This document shows positions 8,168 through 16,636 of a DNA stretch of 42,144 bases, in pieces. Origin of the DNA: a virus; IMG/VR virus record IMGVR_UViG_3300022693_002393, positions 1-42,144 of that record; one strand, written 5' to 3'. Both the position numbers and the translations under genes were made by a program. A model generated the notes under the pieces. That model searched no databases, had not been told where the DNA came from, and saw only the letters and a program-made list of their open reading frames with translations. Every line of letters starts with the position of its first letter. Positions within the stretch are counted from its first letter, which is position 1.

Positions 8168-8526
8168 GTATCGGCGCCGCAAAGTTGTTTTCAGCCGTAC
8201 TTAATATTGTGCCTGTTTATAACGTATTTATAGCGCCAAGTCCCATAGTAGCTATAAATTTACCGAATGGTAACGCGACAACCGTACAAGCGACCGCCAA
8301 TGTTTCGGGGGGTGTCGGCCCGTTCACCTTTTCATGGGTGAGAATAAGCGGCGACACCCAGATAACGGCCGGTAACCCGACGGGCGATAAAACCGCTTTT
8401 TCGGCAAACGGTTTTTTTGGAGATGAATTTTCTGCTACTTTTGAAGTCACCGTTACGGATACAGGTGACGGTAACGCAGAAACGACTGATACGATTAACG
8501 TCATTATGATTTTTGGACTTGCTTGA
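8164..8526 (+). CDS. Small Ig-like/PKD-like beta protein
   Basis: This 120-residue protein overlaps the tailspike stop by four bases (ATGA), so it is translationally coupled. The segment TVQATANVSGGVGPFTFSW through FEVTVTDTGDGNAETTDTI has the strand pattern and the Trp and D-x-G positions of immunoglobulin-like or PKD repeats found in phage surface proteins and bacterial adhesins. No catalytic motif is visible. Its place between two receptor-binding proteins suggests a spike accessory or a linking protein; that role is inferred. Confidence 0.65.
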   Translation: MSIGAAKLFSAVLNIVPVYNVFIAPSPIVAINLPNGNATTVQATANVSGGVGPFTFSWVRISGDTQITAGNPTGDKTAFSANGFFGDEFSATFEVTVTDTGDGNAETTDTINVIMIFGLA

Positions 8527-8536
8527 GTAATTAATT

Positions 8537-10975
8537 ATGAGAAAATTTGACACGACATTAGCCTTCATTAACAGTCATGAACGACCCTCAGGCTATGCGG
8601 CCGGGGAAAACATTCAAACGAATGGGTACACAACCCAGGGCGACAGGGGCGGCGCGATTTGGGCGGCTACCGGTTCGGTGATCGCCGTAAGTCAAGATGT
8701 GATTGATCTCAACGACATTAAAATGTCAGATGCCTCAGGTAATGAATTTAGCCTGGTTGGTGCGGGCGTGATTGACTTAAACGCCTTGGGCGGCACGTCG
8801 GTGGCGTTTCAAAATATCGCCACAGCTGCCGGCCTCACCTTTGTTCAAAACTTATCTACGGATGGTGGCGGCACGATCACTGAAAACACGGACATTGCGA
8901 CGGGTGGCCAAACCTTGTTTAGTACCCCGGTCGTTTATGTGATTGGAAACAATAGTCTCAGCGTGTTTATCGAAGGGCTCCGGCAGATAATCGGTATTGA
9001 CTACCTTGAAACTAGCACGACGTCTTTCACTTTAATTTCGGGCGCCACGGTCGGCGACGAAGTGCAAAGCATTATTCAACAGACGTCTACCTTAAGTGTG
9101 GCATTAGAGGCCACCATTAGTGTAAACACCGTTGACGACATGGTAAACCGTGCGGCCACTCAGGTGGATGAGGCTTTTAATGTCGCAGAATATTCTACGG
9201 GTAATGGCGGCGGCGGGTTATGGGATGCGGTTCTAACCTCAGGGGTAACGCCCAACACTAGAAACATTGTTATTGGGGTGGCTGATCCTTTAATCAGCTT
9301 TGTGTTAAGAATAGAACAATCGATTGATTACAGGCAATTTGGCGCGGTATCCGATGCGGTTCAAATTCTCGATGCCAGCATCAATATTGGTGTCAGCGCA
9401 ACAACATTAGATTCACCGTCTAGTAATTTTACCTCGGCTATTATTGGTCAGGGCATCGGTATTTTTGATGCCGCCGCCGGCACCGCTTCGTTATTTACGA
9501 CGATTGCATCGATTAATTCACCCACATCCCTTGAAATAACGGATGCGGCCAGTACCACTGTAGTGAGTGTAAAAGCGCAATATGGCACCGATAACGTCAC
9601 CCAGGAACAAGGCGTAATTGACTTTGTGAAAGCGGCGGGTAGTGGTTCGATTATCGGTATTGGTAAATTCTTTTCTTCTCAAAGACTCGATTATCGAGCC
9701 GATAATTGTGTTTATCATTATGGTGCGTTTACGGCTTACGGTGCAAATCATGCGATTTTAGATGAGTCGCCTACCACACATCAAGTAACCGGTGTTCTCG
9801 GTTTTGGCGGTGATTTTAACCCCCTTGGAAGTACCAATCCTTTCGGTACAAACGTTGATTTTAATGGATTAGCAGCTGTTCATGCAAACGGCGTGGATTG
9901 GTACGGTGCGGTAGCCCATACCGGAGACGGAACGAGAGCGTTTTCTCAACAAGCGAATGGCGCTCACGGAACCGGGCCGAATTTCGAGAACTTAAAAAAT
10001 GTTCATTTCCACGATTTTAGAGTGTTTGGTGATGGTCTAACTCATGATGGTTTCGATCAGTCTTCTAGTACAGATGGCCAAAACATGTTGGAAGATTGCT
10101 CAATAACAGGAACAGTCGAAGGATGTAAACGACCTTTAAACAATAGCCCCGGCAGTAGTTCACTCAGGCATGTAAGAACCAACTGTAATATAGAAGTTAA
10201 AGACGCCTCTGTTATCGCGGCAAGAATTATGTTCAATAAGGGTGGCGACCATGTGGTTAAAGCCTTTGATGTGACCTTAGACGGTATATTATATAATGGG
10301 CCAGAAAAATGTACCTATGATTTTTATGTATCGGGTTCAGGCGCATCCGTGAATGATGCGGTTGTCTTTGCTGATAATGGCGCAGATACGACCAATAAAG
10401 GGAAAGTATATATTGTTGATGATGGGACGGGAGCCAATAAATGGACGAGAGCCCTACGCCCCACATTACACGACTTAACGATTGAATCATCTTATATTGA
10501 TGGGGCGGTATTAGCTATTTCGAATGCCGGTTTTAGAACGGTGTATGAATCATCACCGGTATTAAAAAACTTTACTACGGCAATAACAACGGTCGGAGCC
10601 GTACAAGATATTTTTGCCTCACCTATTATTAGTCTTGGTACGGGAGATAATCCGGTTTTCCTTTTTCAAACTGAAACGGTTTCTCCAGGGTCAAATTTTA
10701 ATCCTAATACAAGGACAGGATTGGTTAAAGCCGTGACATTAACCGAAAACGTATCGATAGCCAATCCGTCTAATGCTGAATTAGGACAATTATTGTCTTT
10801 TACAATCATCCAAGATGGAACCGGCGGTTTCACCACGACATGGAATTCAAATTATAAATTTAATACCGCTTGGAGTGACACCGGCAATACCGCCGCTAAA
10901 CGATCCACGGTAGCGTTTCGATCAGATGGAAATAATACTTTTCGAGAAGCCGAGCCACAAAGCGCCTTTCAATAA
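8537..10975 (+). CDS. Large tailspike, beta-helix receptor-binding protein
   Basis: The 812-residue protein has two copies of a short N-terminal-type motif (GYTTQGDRGGAIWAA near residue 30 and AEYSTGNGGGGLWDAV near 225). Between them is a SLSVFIEGLRQIIGIDYLE domain found in phage fibres. A central region of short beta strands with Gly/Asp turns (about residues 350-700) is consistent with a right-handed beta-helix of the pectate-lyase or tailspike type. The C terminus (AVTLTENVSIA, TIIQDGTGGFTTTWN) is related to the end of the upstream 390-residue protein. It lacks its own P22-type head-binding domain, so it probably attaches through an adaptor. Glycan binding or cleavage is expected but no catalytic residues are identified. 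Confidence 0.75.
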   Translation: MRKFDTTLAFINSHERPSGYAAGENIQTNGYTTQGDRGGAIWAATGSVIAVSQDVIDLNDIKMSDASGNEFSLVGAGVIDLNALGGTSVAFQNIATAAGLTFVQNLSTDGGGTITENTDIATGGQTLFSTPVVYVIGNNSLSVFIEGLRQIIGIDYLETSTTSFTLISGATVGDEVQSIIQQTSTLSVALEATISVNTVDDMVNRAATQVDEAFNVAEYSTGNGGGGLWDAVLTSGVTPNTRNIVIGVADPLISFVLRIEQSIDYRQFGAVSDAVQILDASINIGVSATTLDSPSSNFTSAIIGQGIGIFDAAAGTASLFTTIASINSPTSLEITDAASTTVVSVKAQYGTDNVTQEQGVIDFVKAAGSGSIIGIGKFFSSQRLDYRADNCVYHYGAFTAYGANHAILDESPTTHQVTGVLGFGGDFNPLGSTNPFGTNVDFNGLAAVHANGVDWYGAVAHTGDGTRAFSQQANGAHGTGPNFENLKNVHFHDFRVFGDGLTHDGFDQSSSTDGQNMLEDCSITGTVEGCKRPLNNSPGSSSLRHVRTNCNIEVKDASVIAARIMFNKGGDHVVKAFDVTLDGILYNGPEKCTYDFYVSGSGASVNDAVVFADNGADTTNKGKVYIVDDGTGANKWTRALRPTLHDLTIESSYIDGAVLAISNAGFRTVYESSPVLKNFTTAITTVGAVQDIFASPIISLGTGDNPVFLFQTETVSPGSNFNPNTRTGLVKAVTLTENVSIANPSNAELGQLLSFTIIQDGTGGFTTTWNSNYKFNTAWSDTGNTAAKRSTVAFRSDGNNTFREAEPQSAFQ

Positions 10976-10989
10976 ATGAGGAAATTAAA

Positions 10990-11202
10990 ATGAGTGAACC
11001 AGAAAAAGTAATCGTCGAAGCTAAAGTCGCCAATGTGCATGGTCTTGAAATAGCCGTCATTAAATGCGAAGGTGTACTTGTAGGTACCAAAGTCTTAGAC
11101 TATGAAGTCACCATACCGACTTTTAACATTAAAGGTGAAAAACGGGATGAATTCTTAAATGAAATAAAAAAGTGCATTGAAAAACACACGTTGTATTCTT
11201 AA
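10990..11202 (+). CDS. Small hypothetical protein
   Basis: A 70-residue, lysine/glutamate-rich protein of alternating strand and helix character with no transmembrane segment. It follows the large spike gene after 14 bases, with a good ribosome-binding site (GAGGAA, 7 bases before the ATG). It is the last rightward gene before the convergent leftward operon; the 47-base gap after it has GC-rich inverted segments but no clear T-tailed terminator. I do not recognise the family. A spike chaperone is conceivable from position only. Confidence 0.65.
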   Translation: MSEPEKVIVEAKVANVHGLEIAVIKCEGVLVGTKVLDYEVTIPTFNIKGEKRDEFLNEIKKCIEKHTLYS

Positions 11203-11249
11203 TAGACCCCTTTTTGCTAAACCGGCGGGGCCAAACCGGTACCTGCCGA

Positions 11250-11678
11250 CTAAACGTTAATATCTTTAAAACTGACAGGCTCGTCAAGCGCCTCAATATT
11301 CTCACCCACATGCACCAGCATATCACACCAACACGACATTAAAACATTATTGGCCTTTTGATATTTCGATTGATACCGGGAACTTTGGTGGCCACAACTG
11401 CAAATACCGATGAACGAATCATTGATAATGCGAACGAAAAAATGATGCTGGCTTTCGTCAACCGTCATTAAAAACCGCCCGCGGGTTAAATAACTGTGCA
11501 TAATGTCAGTTAATACCGGGCTGTCTTTCGGGACAAAAATAGTCGTTTCCGATTGACCGAAAAGCCGGAAAAACCAATTCTCGAACCGTTGAGTGCCAAT
11601 AATGGTGTAAACTTCAGACCCGTCTTCTAAGGTGTGCGGGTACGAAGTTATTTTTCTGTCAAAGTTAAATGTTTTCAT
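11250..11678 (-). CDS. Hypothetical protein, last gene of the leftward operon
   Basis: This 142-residue protein is not recognised. It has aromatic-rich segments (QRFENWFFRLFGQ, SQHHFFVRIINDSF) and a central CSCGHQSSRYQ stretch with two cysteines close together plus a further Cys in SCWCDM. A bound metal is therefore possible. No membrane segment or signal peptide is evident. The gene lies 6 bases after the upstream coiled-coil gene and ends facing the rightward spike operon. Confidence 0.7.
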   Translation of the reverse strand: MKTFNFDRKITSYPHTLEDGSEVYTIIGTQRFENWFFRLFGQSETTIFVPKDSPVLTDIMHSYLTRGRFLMTVDESQHHFFVRIINDSFIGICSCGHQSSRYQSKYQKANNVLMSCWCDMLVHVGENIEALDEPVSFKDINV

Positions 11679-11684
11679 GTTGAT

Positions 11685-12203
11685 TTACCGGTAACCGGCT
11701 TGGTTTTTAAACATATGAATTTCCGCGGTGCATTTATCTAAAAACAGATCGAGCGCTGTTATCTTTTGGTTACCGGTGGCGTCAAATTCAACCGGACAAT
11801 TTATAACCACAGCCCCTTGAATATACCCCACTAACTGATCGCGTTGTGATGAAATAGCGGCGATTTCATTCTGGTGGTTTTCTTGACGGGCCTGTAATTC
11901 ACGCTGATTTTCATGCCGTAATCTTTCCAAGTCATTTTCAAGACCTTCGATCACCGTTTTTCGCAGCTTAACCACTTTTTCCGCGTTAATCAGTTTGATG
12001 TTTTTATCCACCGCGGTATCAACCAGTTTGGCAATTTCTTGGATATACACATCCGCATTTTTTTCTAACTGGGAAATGTGACCGGTCGCTTTTTCAAGTG
12101 ACCCATTCAATTTAACCACCAGTGCGGACTTTATTTTTTCGTCCCTGATCATTTTTGGGGTCAGTACTTTTAATGGTCCTTTCTTTTTATCCGTAGTTTT
12201 CAT
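11685..12203 (-). CDS. Coiled-coil protein of unknown function
   Basis: The 172-residue product is largely alpha-helical. Residues about 30-130 have heptad-like hydrophobic spacing (LEKATGHISQLEKNADVYI, VVKLRKTVIEGLENDLERL, then a Glu/Gln/Asn-rich stretch), indicating a long coiled coil. The N terminus is Lys-rich and could bind nucleic acid. It follows the helicase gene by 19 bases in the same direction. The family is not recognised; a structural or DNA-metabolism partner of the helicase is only a guess from context. Confidence 0.7.
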   Translation of the reverse strand: MKTTDKKKGPLKVLTPKMIRDEKIKSALVVKLNGSLEKATGHISQLEKNADVYIQEIAKLVDTAVDKNIKLINAEKVVKLRKTVIEGLENDLERLRHENQRELQARQENHQNEIAAISSQRDQLVGYIQGAVVINCPVEFDATGNQKITALDLFLDKCTAEIHMFKNQAGYR

Positions 12204-12222
12204 GATTTTTTTCTCCGTCAGT

Positions 12223-13533
12223 TTAAGTTAAATGCGCAAAGAGCGCGTCTTGATCTTCTTGCTTATTTTGGATGGCCTCAAAAACATCTTCATCTTTGGT
12301 GTCCACACAAATTAAATAATGCACAATCACATCGCGTTTTTGGCCTTGACGCCACACGCGATCCGTGCCTTGCTCCACATCTTCCAAGCTCCAAGGGAGC
12401 GTATAAAAACACACGTTGCGGCCACTTTCTTGCATATTGCCGCCCATGCCTGCGGTCTTGGGGTGACAGGCCAGCACAGTGATTTCGCCGCGATTCCATT
12501 GGGCCACAATGTCGGCCATGCTCGAAGGCTTGGTATCGCCATTCAGCACCGGCACGTTGTCGCCAACGACTTTTTTTATCGCCGTTAAATCGTGTCTAAA
12601 TTCAAAAAATAATAATAAGGGATCGCCTTGCAATTCGTCGACTAGATCCCGTAGCGCCGTTTGCTTGGCTTTGTGCAGATTGATGACATCGCCTTCGCTG
12701 TCGTACACACTGCCCGCTGCGATCTGCCGCAGCTTGGCGGACTTAACCCCCGCATTAACCGCCATGATTTCGGTATCGCCCACCATCATGGATTTTTTCA
12801 TTTCCTCGTAAGCCTTGCGCGCGGCTTCCGGCAGTTCCAGATTAATGGCGTTGTGATGCAATCCCGGCATTTCATCCACCATATAATCAAGCGCCATGGC
12901 GTTGGGTTTAATCAATTCAAAGATGCGCTCTTGAGCGTCGTCTCGAGGCGTTTTCACAAAATGATGGTACGGGTGAGGGATAAAAAATTCCGCTTCGAAA
13001 CTGTATTTGGTTTTGCCGAGAGAATCGCCCAAATCCACCACAAACATCTCCCCCCAAAGGTCAATTAATCGATTGCCCATCGGCGTGCCGGTGAGGCCTA
13101 GTCGATAATCAAAGGTTGGCATATGCTTGCGCCATCGACGGAAACGATTCGTACCGGGGTTTTTCATTTTGGATACTTCATCATAAATGATGTAGTCGTA
13201 AGTTTTTAATAATTTTGGTTGTTTTAAAAGCCAGGCGAGCCCGTCGTAATTAATGACCGAAACGTCCTCAAACCCTTGCTTTTTCTCTTTGCCGTGCAGT
13301 ACGCGCATATTAAAGTTGTAGCCCCATTTATCCGCCTCTTGCCGCCAAACAGTTAAAGCAGGGAAAAGCGGCGCGACGATTAAGGTGCGCTTGCCGGTGG
13401 CCTCAATGGTTTCTAGCGCAATGCGCGTTTTGCCTTTACCGGGCCGGGCGAAGAGATTACAGCCGGGGCGGTCGAGGGCAAAATCAATCGCCTGGTCTTG
13501 GTAGTGGTGGAAAGGGAGCATTGACGGTTTCAT
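12223..13533 (-). CDS. SNF2-like superfamily 2 DNA helicase/ATPase
   Basis: The 436-residue protein carries ordered SF2 motifs: Q-rich start [12 protein letters not shown], Walker A ARPGKGKT (residues 29-36), motif Ia TLIVAPLFP, motif [12 protein letters not shown] (DEVS in place of DEAH), motif [13 protein letters not shown], motif [13 protein letters not shown] and motif [16 protein letters not shown]. The QGxDRxWRxGQ motif is characteristic of SNF2-type translocases. Phage relatives commonly sit in replication or recombination blocks and may remodel DNA or displace bound proteins. The start overlaps the stop of the DnaJ-domain gene by four bases, so the two are coupled. Confidence 0.9.
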   Translation of the reverse strand: MKPSMLPFHHYQDQAIDFALDRPGCNLFARPGKGKTRIALETIEATGKRTLIVAPLFPALTVWRQEADKWGYNFNMRVLHGKEKKQGFEDVSVINYDGLAWLLKQPKLLKTYDYIIYDEVSKMKNPGTNRFRRWRKHMPTFDYRLGLTGTPMGNRLIDLWGEMFVVDLGDSLGKTKYSFEAEFFIPHPYHHFVKTPRDDAQERIFELIKPNAMALDYMVDEMPGLHHNAINLELPEAARKAYEEMKKSMMVGDTEIMAVNAGVKSAKLRQIAAGSVYDSEGDVINLHKAKQTALRDLVDELQGDPLLLFFEFRHDLTAIKKVVGDNVPVLNGDTKPSSMADIVAQWNRGEITVLACHPKTAGMGGNMQESGRNVCFYTLPWSLEDVEQGTDRVWRQGQKRDVIVHYLICVDTKDEDVFEAIQNKQEDQDALFAHLT

Positions 13534-14132
13534 CTTGGAAAAAATCCCGTTTGATTACCCAGACCTTGATCAAAGGAAAACAAGGGTGCACGTTCTTGCG
13601 GTTTTTCATCCGAATATTCGCTAACCATAGTGATTAATTGCGTCCCTTGGTCGATGGCCGTGTTCATATTTTCTTTTGACTTATCTAAGTCCGCCAACTT
13701 TCCGTCAAGCAACAACTCAAAAAAGTTTTCGCCTTTGGCGGTGACGCGACCTTTTTGCTTTTTTAGTTTCTTGATCGTAAGGTCAATTTGAATTAAGTCG
13801 CGTTTAATTTTTGCAATATCCGCTTCGAGGTGTTGGATAACGCGATTGATGATATTGCCGTCAAAATCCCCACTATCCAGTATTCGTTTAAAAATGGCCA
13901 TAATTGCATTATTGGGGTCATTTTTTCGGGTATTTTCTTCGCCGGTTTGGTCATAATGCGCGCGTTTATCTGCGTTACTTAACACCTCGTAGGCGTGTTT
14001 GATTGTTTTAAATTGTTCTTCATCGCCATTGTCTTTATCCGGGTGAAGTTTAGCCGCTAATTTAAGGTAAGCGGTTTTTATTTCTTTCCGGGTGGCGGTC
14101 ACTGCGACGCCTAATGTGCTATAGAGAGACAT
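13530..14132 (-). CDS. DnaJ-domain (J-domain) protein
   Basis: Residues 1-65 form a J-domain: [21 protein letters not shown], then [17 protein letters not shown] with the invariant HPD loop, then [18 protein letters not shown]-domains stimulate the ATPase of Hsp70 (DnaK) and recruit clients to it. There is no Gly/Phe region or DnaJ zinc finger. The rest is a charged helical region ([20 protein letters not shown]) with no known domain. ATG 14132 was chosen over TTG 14147 because it begins right after the upstream gene stops and gives the normal J-domain start. The protein may redirect host DnaK to phage proteins. Confidence 0.88.
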   Translation of the reverse strand: MSLYSTLGVAVTATRKEIKTAYLKLAAKLHPDKDNGDEEQFKTIKHAYEVLSNADKRAHYDQTGEENTRKNDPNNAIMAIFKRILDSGDFDGNIINRVIQHLEADIAKIKRDLIQIDLTIKKLKKQKGRVTAKGENFFELLLDGKLADLDKSKENMNTAIDQGTQLITMVSEYSDEKPQERAPLFSFDQGLGNQTGFFPR

Positions 14133-14134
14133 TT

Positions 14135-14338
14135 TTAGTTTTTCCAAGTGCGAGTGGTAGCGTTGTATTGGTTTAATTCTTTTTTAAGAGCTATTAAAAG
14201 GTTATGTGACTGCCAAGTATCATCAAGGGTTCTCAAACGACCTTTAATCATTTTTACCATGTTCCGCGTGTTAATATCCGCAAACCTGATCGTTCTTCTA
14301 GCGTCGTTTACCGCATCGTTCATTTCATCAAAGTTCAT
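14135..14338 (-). CDS. Small hypothetical helical protein
   Basis: A 67-residue, basic, mainly helical protein ([35 protein letters not shown]) with no membrane segment. The ATG follows a good ribosome-binding site (AAGGAAAAATTAAC). It ends 2 bases before the DnaJ-domain start. Not recognised. Tight packing in the operon supports it as a real gene. Confidence 0.65.
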   Translation of the reverse strand: MNFDEMNDAVNDARRTIRFADINTRNMVKMIKGRLRTLDDTWQSHNLLIALKKELNQYNATTRTWKN

Positions 14339-14339
14339 G

Positions 14340-14478
14340 TTAATTTTTCCTTAAGTTAGCGCACGCATAACAATAGCCGTCTTTATCAAGGTACGTTTTT
14401 CGATTGTGCGTTTTACCGCAAGGCCCCCTTGCATTGGGTGTTGAGGCGGTTATCTGATCGCGTGCGTAGATAAGTCAT
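14340..14478 (-). pseudogene. Small zinc-ribbon-like gene broken by one base in a G run
   Basis: From ATG 14478 (joined to the upstream stop as TAATG) the frame reads MTYLRTRSDNRLNTQCKG and then stops soon after the C5 run at 14424-14428 (G5 in the coding strand). Removing one G from that run joins the frame to a second one reading PCGKTHNRKTYLDKDGYCYACANLRKN and ending at 14340. The joined 45-residue protein has a C-x3-C ... C-x2-C arrangement typical of a small zinc ribbon. Nothing explains this second frame otherwise, since it has no start codon of its own. Either the run length is a sequencing error or the gene is truly frameshifted. Confidence 0.6.
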
Positions 14479-14657
14479 TACTTTTTCACACAAAGGGCCG
14501 ACGCTTTAAAAGTCGCATTCCCCATTTCTTTTTTATCGACGGCGAGCAGCCAGGCATTCGCCGCTTTATTGCAATGACCTTCTTTGAAAAAAGGCCCGAC
14601 CGATTCGATATGAACGCCGGCGCTACTAATGATGGTTAATATTAAAATCCAATGCAT
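14478..14657 (-). CDS. Small secreted-type protein with signal peptide-like N terminus
   Basis: A 59-residue protein too short for most gene callers. It begins MHWILILTIISSAGVHIES, a short hydrophobic stretch that looks like a signal peptide or membrane anchor. The remainder (VGPFFKEGHCNKAANAWLLA ... ALCVKK) has two cysteines that could pair in the periplasm. Its stop TAA overlaps the ATG of the next small gene, and the gene upstream ends 18 bases before its start. A role in the envelope, such as superinfection exclusion or lysis support, is possible but not shown. Confidence 0.6.
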   Translation of the reverse strand: MHWILILTIISSAGVHIESVGPFFKEGHCNKAANAWLLAVDKKEMGNATFKASALCVKK

Positions 14658-14675
14658 GTTATTTACCTATAGGGG

Positions 14676-15335
14676 TTAAGAAACGCCTTCATTAAAATCA
14701 ACGGCCATTTGTTTGGCATCTTCCATTGTTTTGGCTGTCCATTCTCCTCGGCCCCATTTTTCTGGAAATTCTGTAAATTGCTTTGATTCTGTTCCTCTTA
14801 AAGCCTCGTTTGGGACTTTATCGTTGTAAAGACTGTAAATCCACACACCTTTCATTTCATCGCCGTATGTTGTGCTGTTAGGCTTTTCAACCAACGCCAT
14901 GCCATCACTTGGTGATTCTACATATTCACAAAACTTATATCGGTGAGTGCCTTCTTCATACCATTCTCTTTCATGGTATTGTTCATCCCCCCAAAAAGCC
15001 ATAACACTCTCGATAAAATCATCCTTGTTACTAGCGTTATAATGACAACTTCCTTTTTCACAAGTCGATCCAACCTCAAACCCATAAATAGCTCTGTGAC
15101 TCCAACCAAACCACTTGTTTTCCTTTGGGCTGAATCCTACACCATGAGTTAATTCATCCGTTATTTCGCGATCTGCTAAGAATTCGACCGTATCCTCCAT
15201 GCCTACGTGAGTTATATAACTATCATCGAATTTACTAAAATAGCAATCATTTATAAAGTCTGGATCTCCACTGCCATTCGATTGATCAAGCTCTTTAACG
15301 TAAGCCACTTTGTTTAAATAGTCTTTTGTGTTCAT
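14676..15335 (-). CDS. Phage hypothetical protein, acidic
   Basis: The product from ATG 15335 is 219 residues, acidic, and rich in Trp and Tyr (GFSPKENKWFGWSHRAIYGF; EQYHEREWYEEGTHRYKF). The block around FGWSHRAIYGF looks like a conserved motif of phage hypothetical proteins, but I cannot name a family. ATG 15335 was chosen because GGAG lies 10 bases upstream; GTG 15344 is too close to it. No transmembrane segment is seen. Confidence 0.75.
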   Translation of the reverse strand: MNTKDYLNKVAYVKELDQSNGSGDPDFINDCYFSKFDDSYITHVGMEDTVEFLADREITDELTHGVGFSPKENKWFGWSHRAIYGFEVGSTCEKGSCHYNASNKDDFIESVMAFWGDEQYHEREWYEEGTHRYKFCEYVESPSDGMALVEKPNSTTYGDEMKGVWIYSLYNDKVPNEALRGTESKQFTEFPEKWGRGEWTAKTMEDAKQMAVDFNEGVS

Positions 15336-15358
15336 TGTTTTCACTCTCCAAATTAAAT

Positions 15359-15784
15359 TTATCTAACTTTAAAAACTCTCACTTTACCGCCCGTATAAAC
15401 GTCTCGCGTCATGGCATATTGCACCGCTTCTTTTGCTAACTTGCCGTGATCCATCGCGCCGGTGGCGAAACGGCCACCTGAGCCAAGCGTATAATTGTAA
15501 GTGAGTTTTGTATAGCAGCAATACCCACTATCTTCAACATGCACAAGATATACTTCACCATCTTTAATTAATAACGCAGAGCAATCAGGCACCGGTTTTA
15601 CGTGGTCATTATGTTTTAATTTTGCCAAGTCTGCTTCATCACAAGCAGAACCAGAAAAAAACCAAAGCCCTATCTCGTTTTTAAGCGTTTTATCCACGTT
15701 ATCGGTGAGTATTTCTGATCCCCCCGTCGTCCTGGAATCAATCGCAATCTGTTTATCTTTGTGGTGATATGCAACCGTGGTCAT
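15359..15784 (-). CDS. HslV/proteasome-like Ntn hydrolase
   Basis: The 141-residue protein starts MTTVAYHHKDKQIAIDSRTT, matching the beginning of HslV, in which Met removal exposes a catalytic Thr1. The expected partners are present: Asp at mature position 15 (IAID) and Lys at 31 (NVDKTLK), like D17 and K33 of HslV. The later GSGGRFATGAMDHG matches the HslV Gly-Ser-Gly-Gly active-site loop, and TRDVYTGGKVRVF matches its last strands. HslV is the peptidase of the HslUV ATP-dependent protease. No HslU-like ATPase is present here. It may form its own ring, work with host HslU, or poison the host enzyme. Confidence 0.8.
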   Translation of the reverse strand: MTTVAYHHKDKQIAIDSRTTGGSEILTDNVDKTLKNEIGLWFFSGSACDEADLAKLKHNDHVKPVPDCSALLIKDGEVYLVHVEDSGYCCYTKLTYNYTLGSGGRFATGAMDHGKLAKEAVQYAMTRDVYTGGKVRVFKVR

Positions 15785-15805
15785 AATTAACCTCTTTTCT
15801 TTTAG

Positions 15806-15979
15806 TTAAAATTTAGAAATCACACTGAATTTATTCAAAATAATCCAGCGTCCGTCGGCTAATTCAAGTACCTTCCGATCTTTATATATCCAAGTGGTGA
15901 TTTGTTGAGCCGTCACACCGAAAGCCTTAGCGCACCAAGCCCTAGATTTATAACGTTTTTCAAATTCTGATAGTTTCAT
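15806..15979 (-). CDS. Cro-sized helix-turn-helix DNA-binding protein
   Basis: This 57-residue basic protein reads MKLSEFEKRYKSRAWCAKAF with GVTAQQITTWIYKDRKVLEL following. The AWCAKAFGVTAQQITTWIYK segment has the pattern of a helix-turn-helix (helix, Gly-Val turn, recognition helix with QQITTW) like Cro-type or small phage regulators. Its ATG overlaps the stop of the preceding small gene, and GGGGAG precedes it. It is a good candidate for binding one of the dyad operators in this window (16641-16674 or 19996-20050), but that pairing is inferred. Confidence 0.65.
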   Translation of the reverse strand: MKLSEFEKRYKSRAWCAKAFGVTAQQITTWIYKDRKVLELADGRWIILNKFSVISKF

Positions 15980-16149
15980 CACTTCTCCCCAAACTCTTTT
16001 ATAAAATCATTTTTTAACTTTACCGATTCTTCTGCGCTTAAAGGTTGTGGGTCATCACCAATAAATAAATGACAAGGGAAAATGCTTTTTTGCGACATAT
16101 AAAGTATAAACATCGTTATCGTTACGCTTTCAGGTGTTGATTTGGCCAT
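15979..16149 (-). CDS. Small hypothetical protein
   Basis: A 56-residue protein (MAKSTPESVTITMFILYMSQ then an acidic C-terminal helix SAEESVKLKNDFIKEFGEK). The hydrophobic middle is too short to be a sure membrane segment. Its ATG overlaps the upstream stop as TAATG, and its own stop overlaps the HTH gene start, so three genes are coupled in a row. Not recognised. Confidence 0.6.
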   Translation of the reverse strand: MAKSTPESVTITMFILYMSQKSIFPCHLFIGDDPQPLSAEESVKLKNDFIKEFGEK

Positions 16150-16379
16150 TATTGTTTATTCCTTGGTCGGAACATGCCAAAATAATTATCTTTAATAGAC
16201 TCATTGAGTCCGTGAAGTGTATATTCACCTAAAGCCCGTTTATTCAAGTTAAAAAAGAAATAGAAATTGTATTGAAGAAAAAGCCCTATTAGTAACGGAA
16301 TGTATAGGACAACGACAACCGTAATATAAGAAGCGCCAGCAAAAAAACTTCTCCACCCTTTTGGTATTCTGCGTTTCAT
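16149..16379 (-). CDS. Small membrane protein
   Basis: The 76-residue protein has a basic N terminus (MKRRIPKGWRS) followed by a long hydrophobic stretch (GASYITVVVVLYIPLLIGLF) and aromatic residues, consistent with one membrane-spanning helix and a cytoplasmic N terminus. The C-terminal half is polar. A good ribosome-binding site (AGGGG) precedes the ATG by 8 bases. Function unknown; small early membrane proteins in phages often act in exclusion or host control. Confidence 0.65.
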   Translation of the reverse strand: MKRRIPKGWRSFFAGASYITVVVVLYIPLLIGLFLQYNFYFFFNLNKRALGEYTLHGLNESIKDNYFGMFRPRNKQ

Positions 16380-16418
16380 CTATCTATCCCCTTTGGTTAA
16401 GTTTTTAATAAATTTCGA

Positions 16419-16604
16419 TTAATAAAAGCTTTCAATTTCACGTTGTTCTCTAATTAAAGCGAACATTAAGCTATGGTCATCATTATCACTAGCTTTCTGA
16501 ATGAGATCTTTAACACGCTGTCTGTGACATACTCTATGACTTTTATTGTCGATACCTCTTGACTGCCAATGCCACACAGTTTTTTTACAGTCCCAACATT
16601 TCAT
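16419..16604 (-). CDS. Small zinc-finger-like protein
   Basis: A 61-residue protein starting MKCWDCKKTVWHWQSRG with a C-x2-C pair and a further Cys/His pair at VCHRQR, which could form a zinc-binding site. The C-terminal half is a charged helix. It is the first gene downstream of the strong promoter at 16637-16665, with AGGA 6-7 bases before the ATG and a leader of about 25 bases. Function unknown; a transcription-related role is possible. Confidence 0.65.
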   Translation of the reverse strand: MKCWDCKKTVWHWQSRGIDNKSHRVCHRQRVKDLIQKASDNDDHSLMFALIREQREIESFY

Positions 16605-16636
16605 ATTTTTTCCTTTTAATTTGTGTCAGTAGAGCT

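Noticed and set aside
11203-11249. Bidirectional terminator between convergent operons
   Set aside because: CGGCGGG/CCTGCCG can pair with one G-U, but there is no T run on either side, so it cannot be called with confidence.
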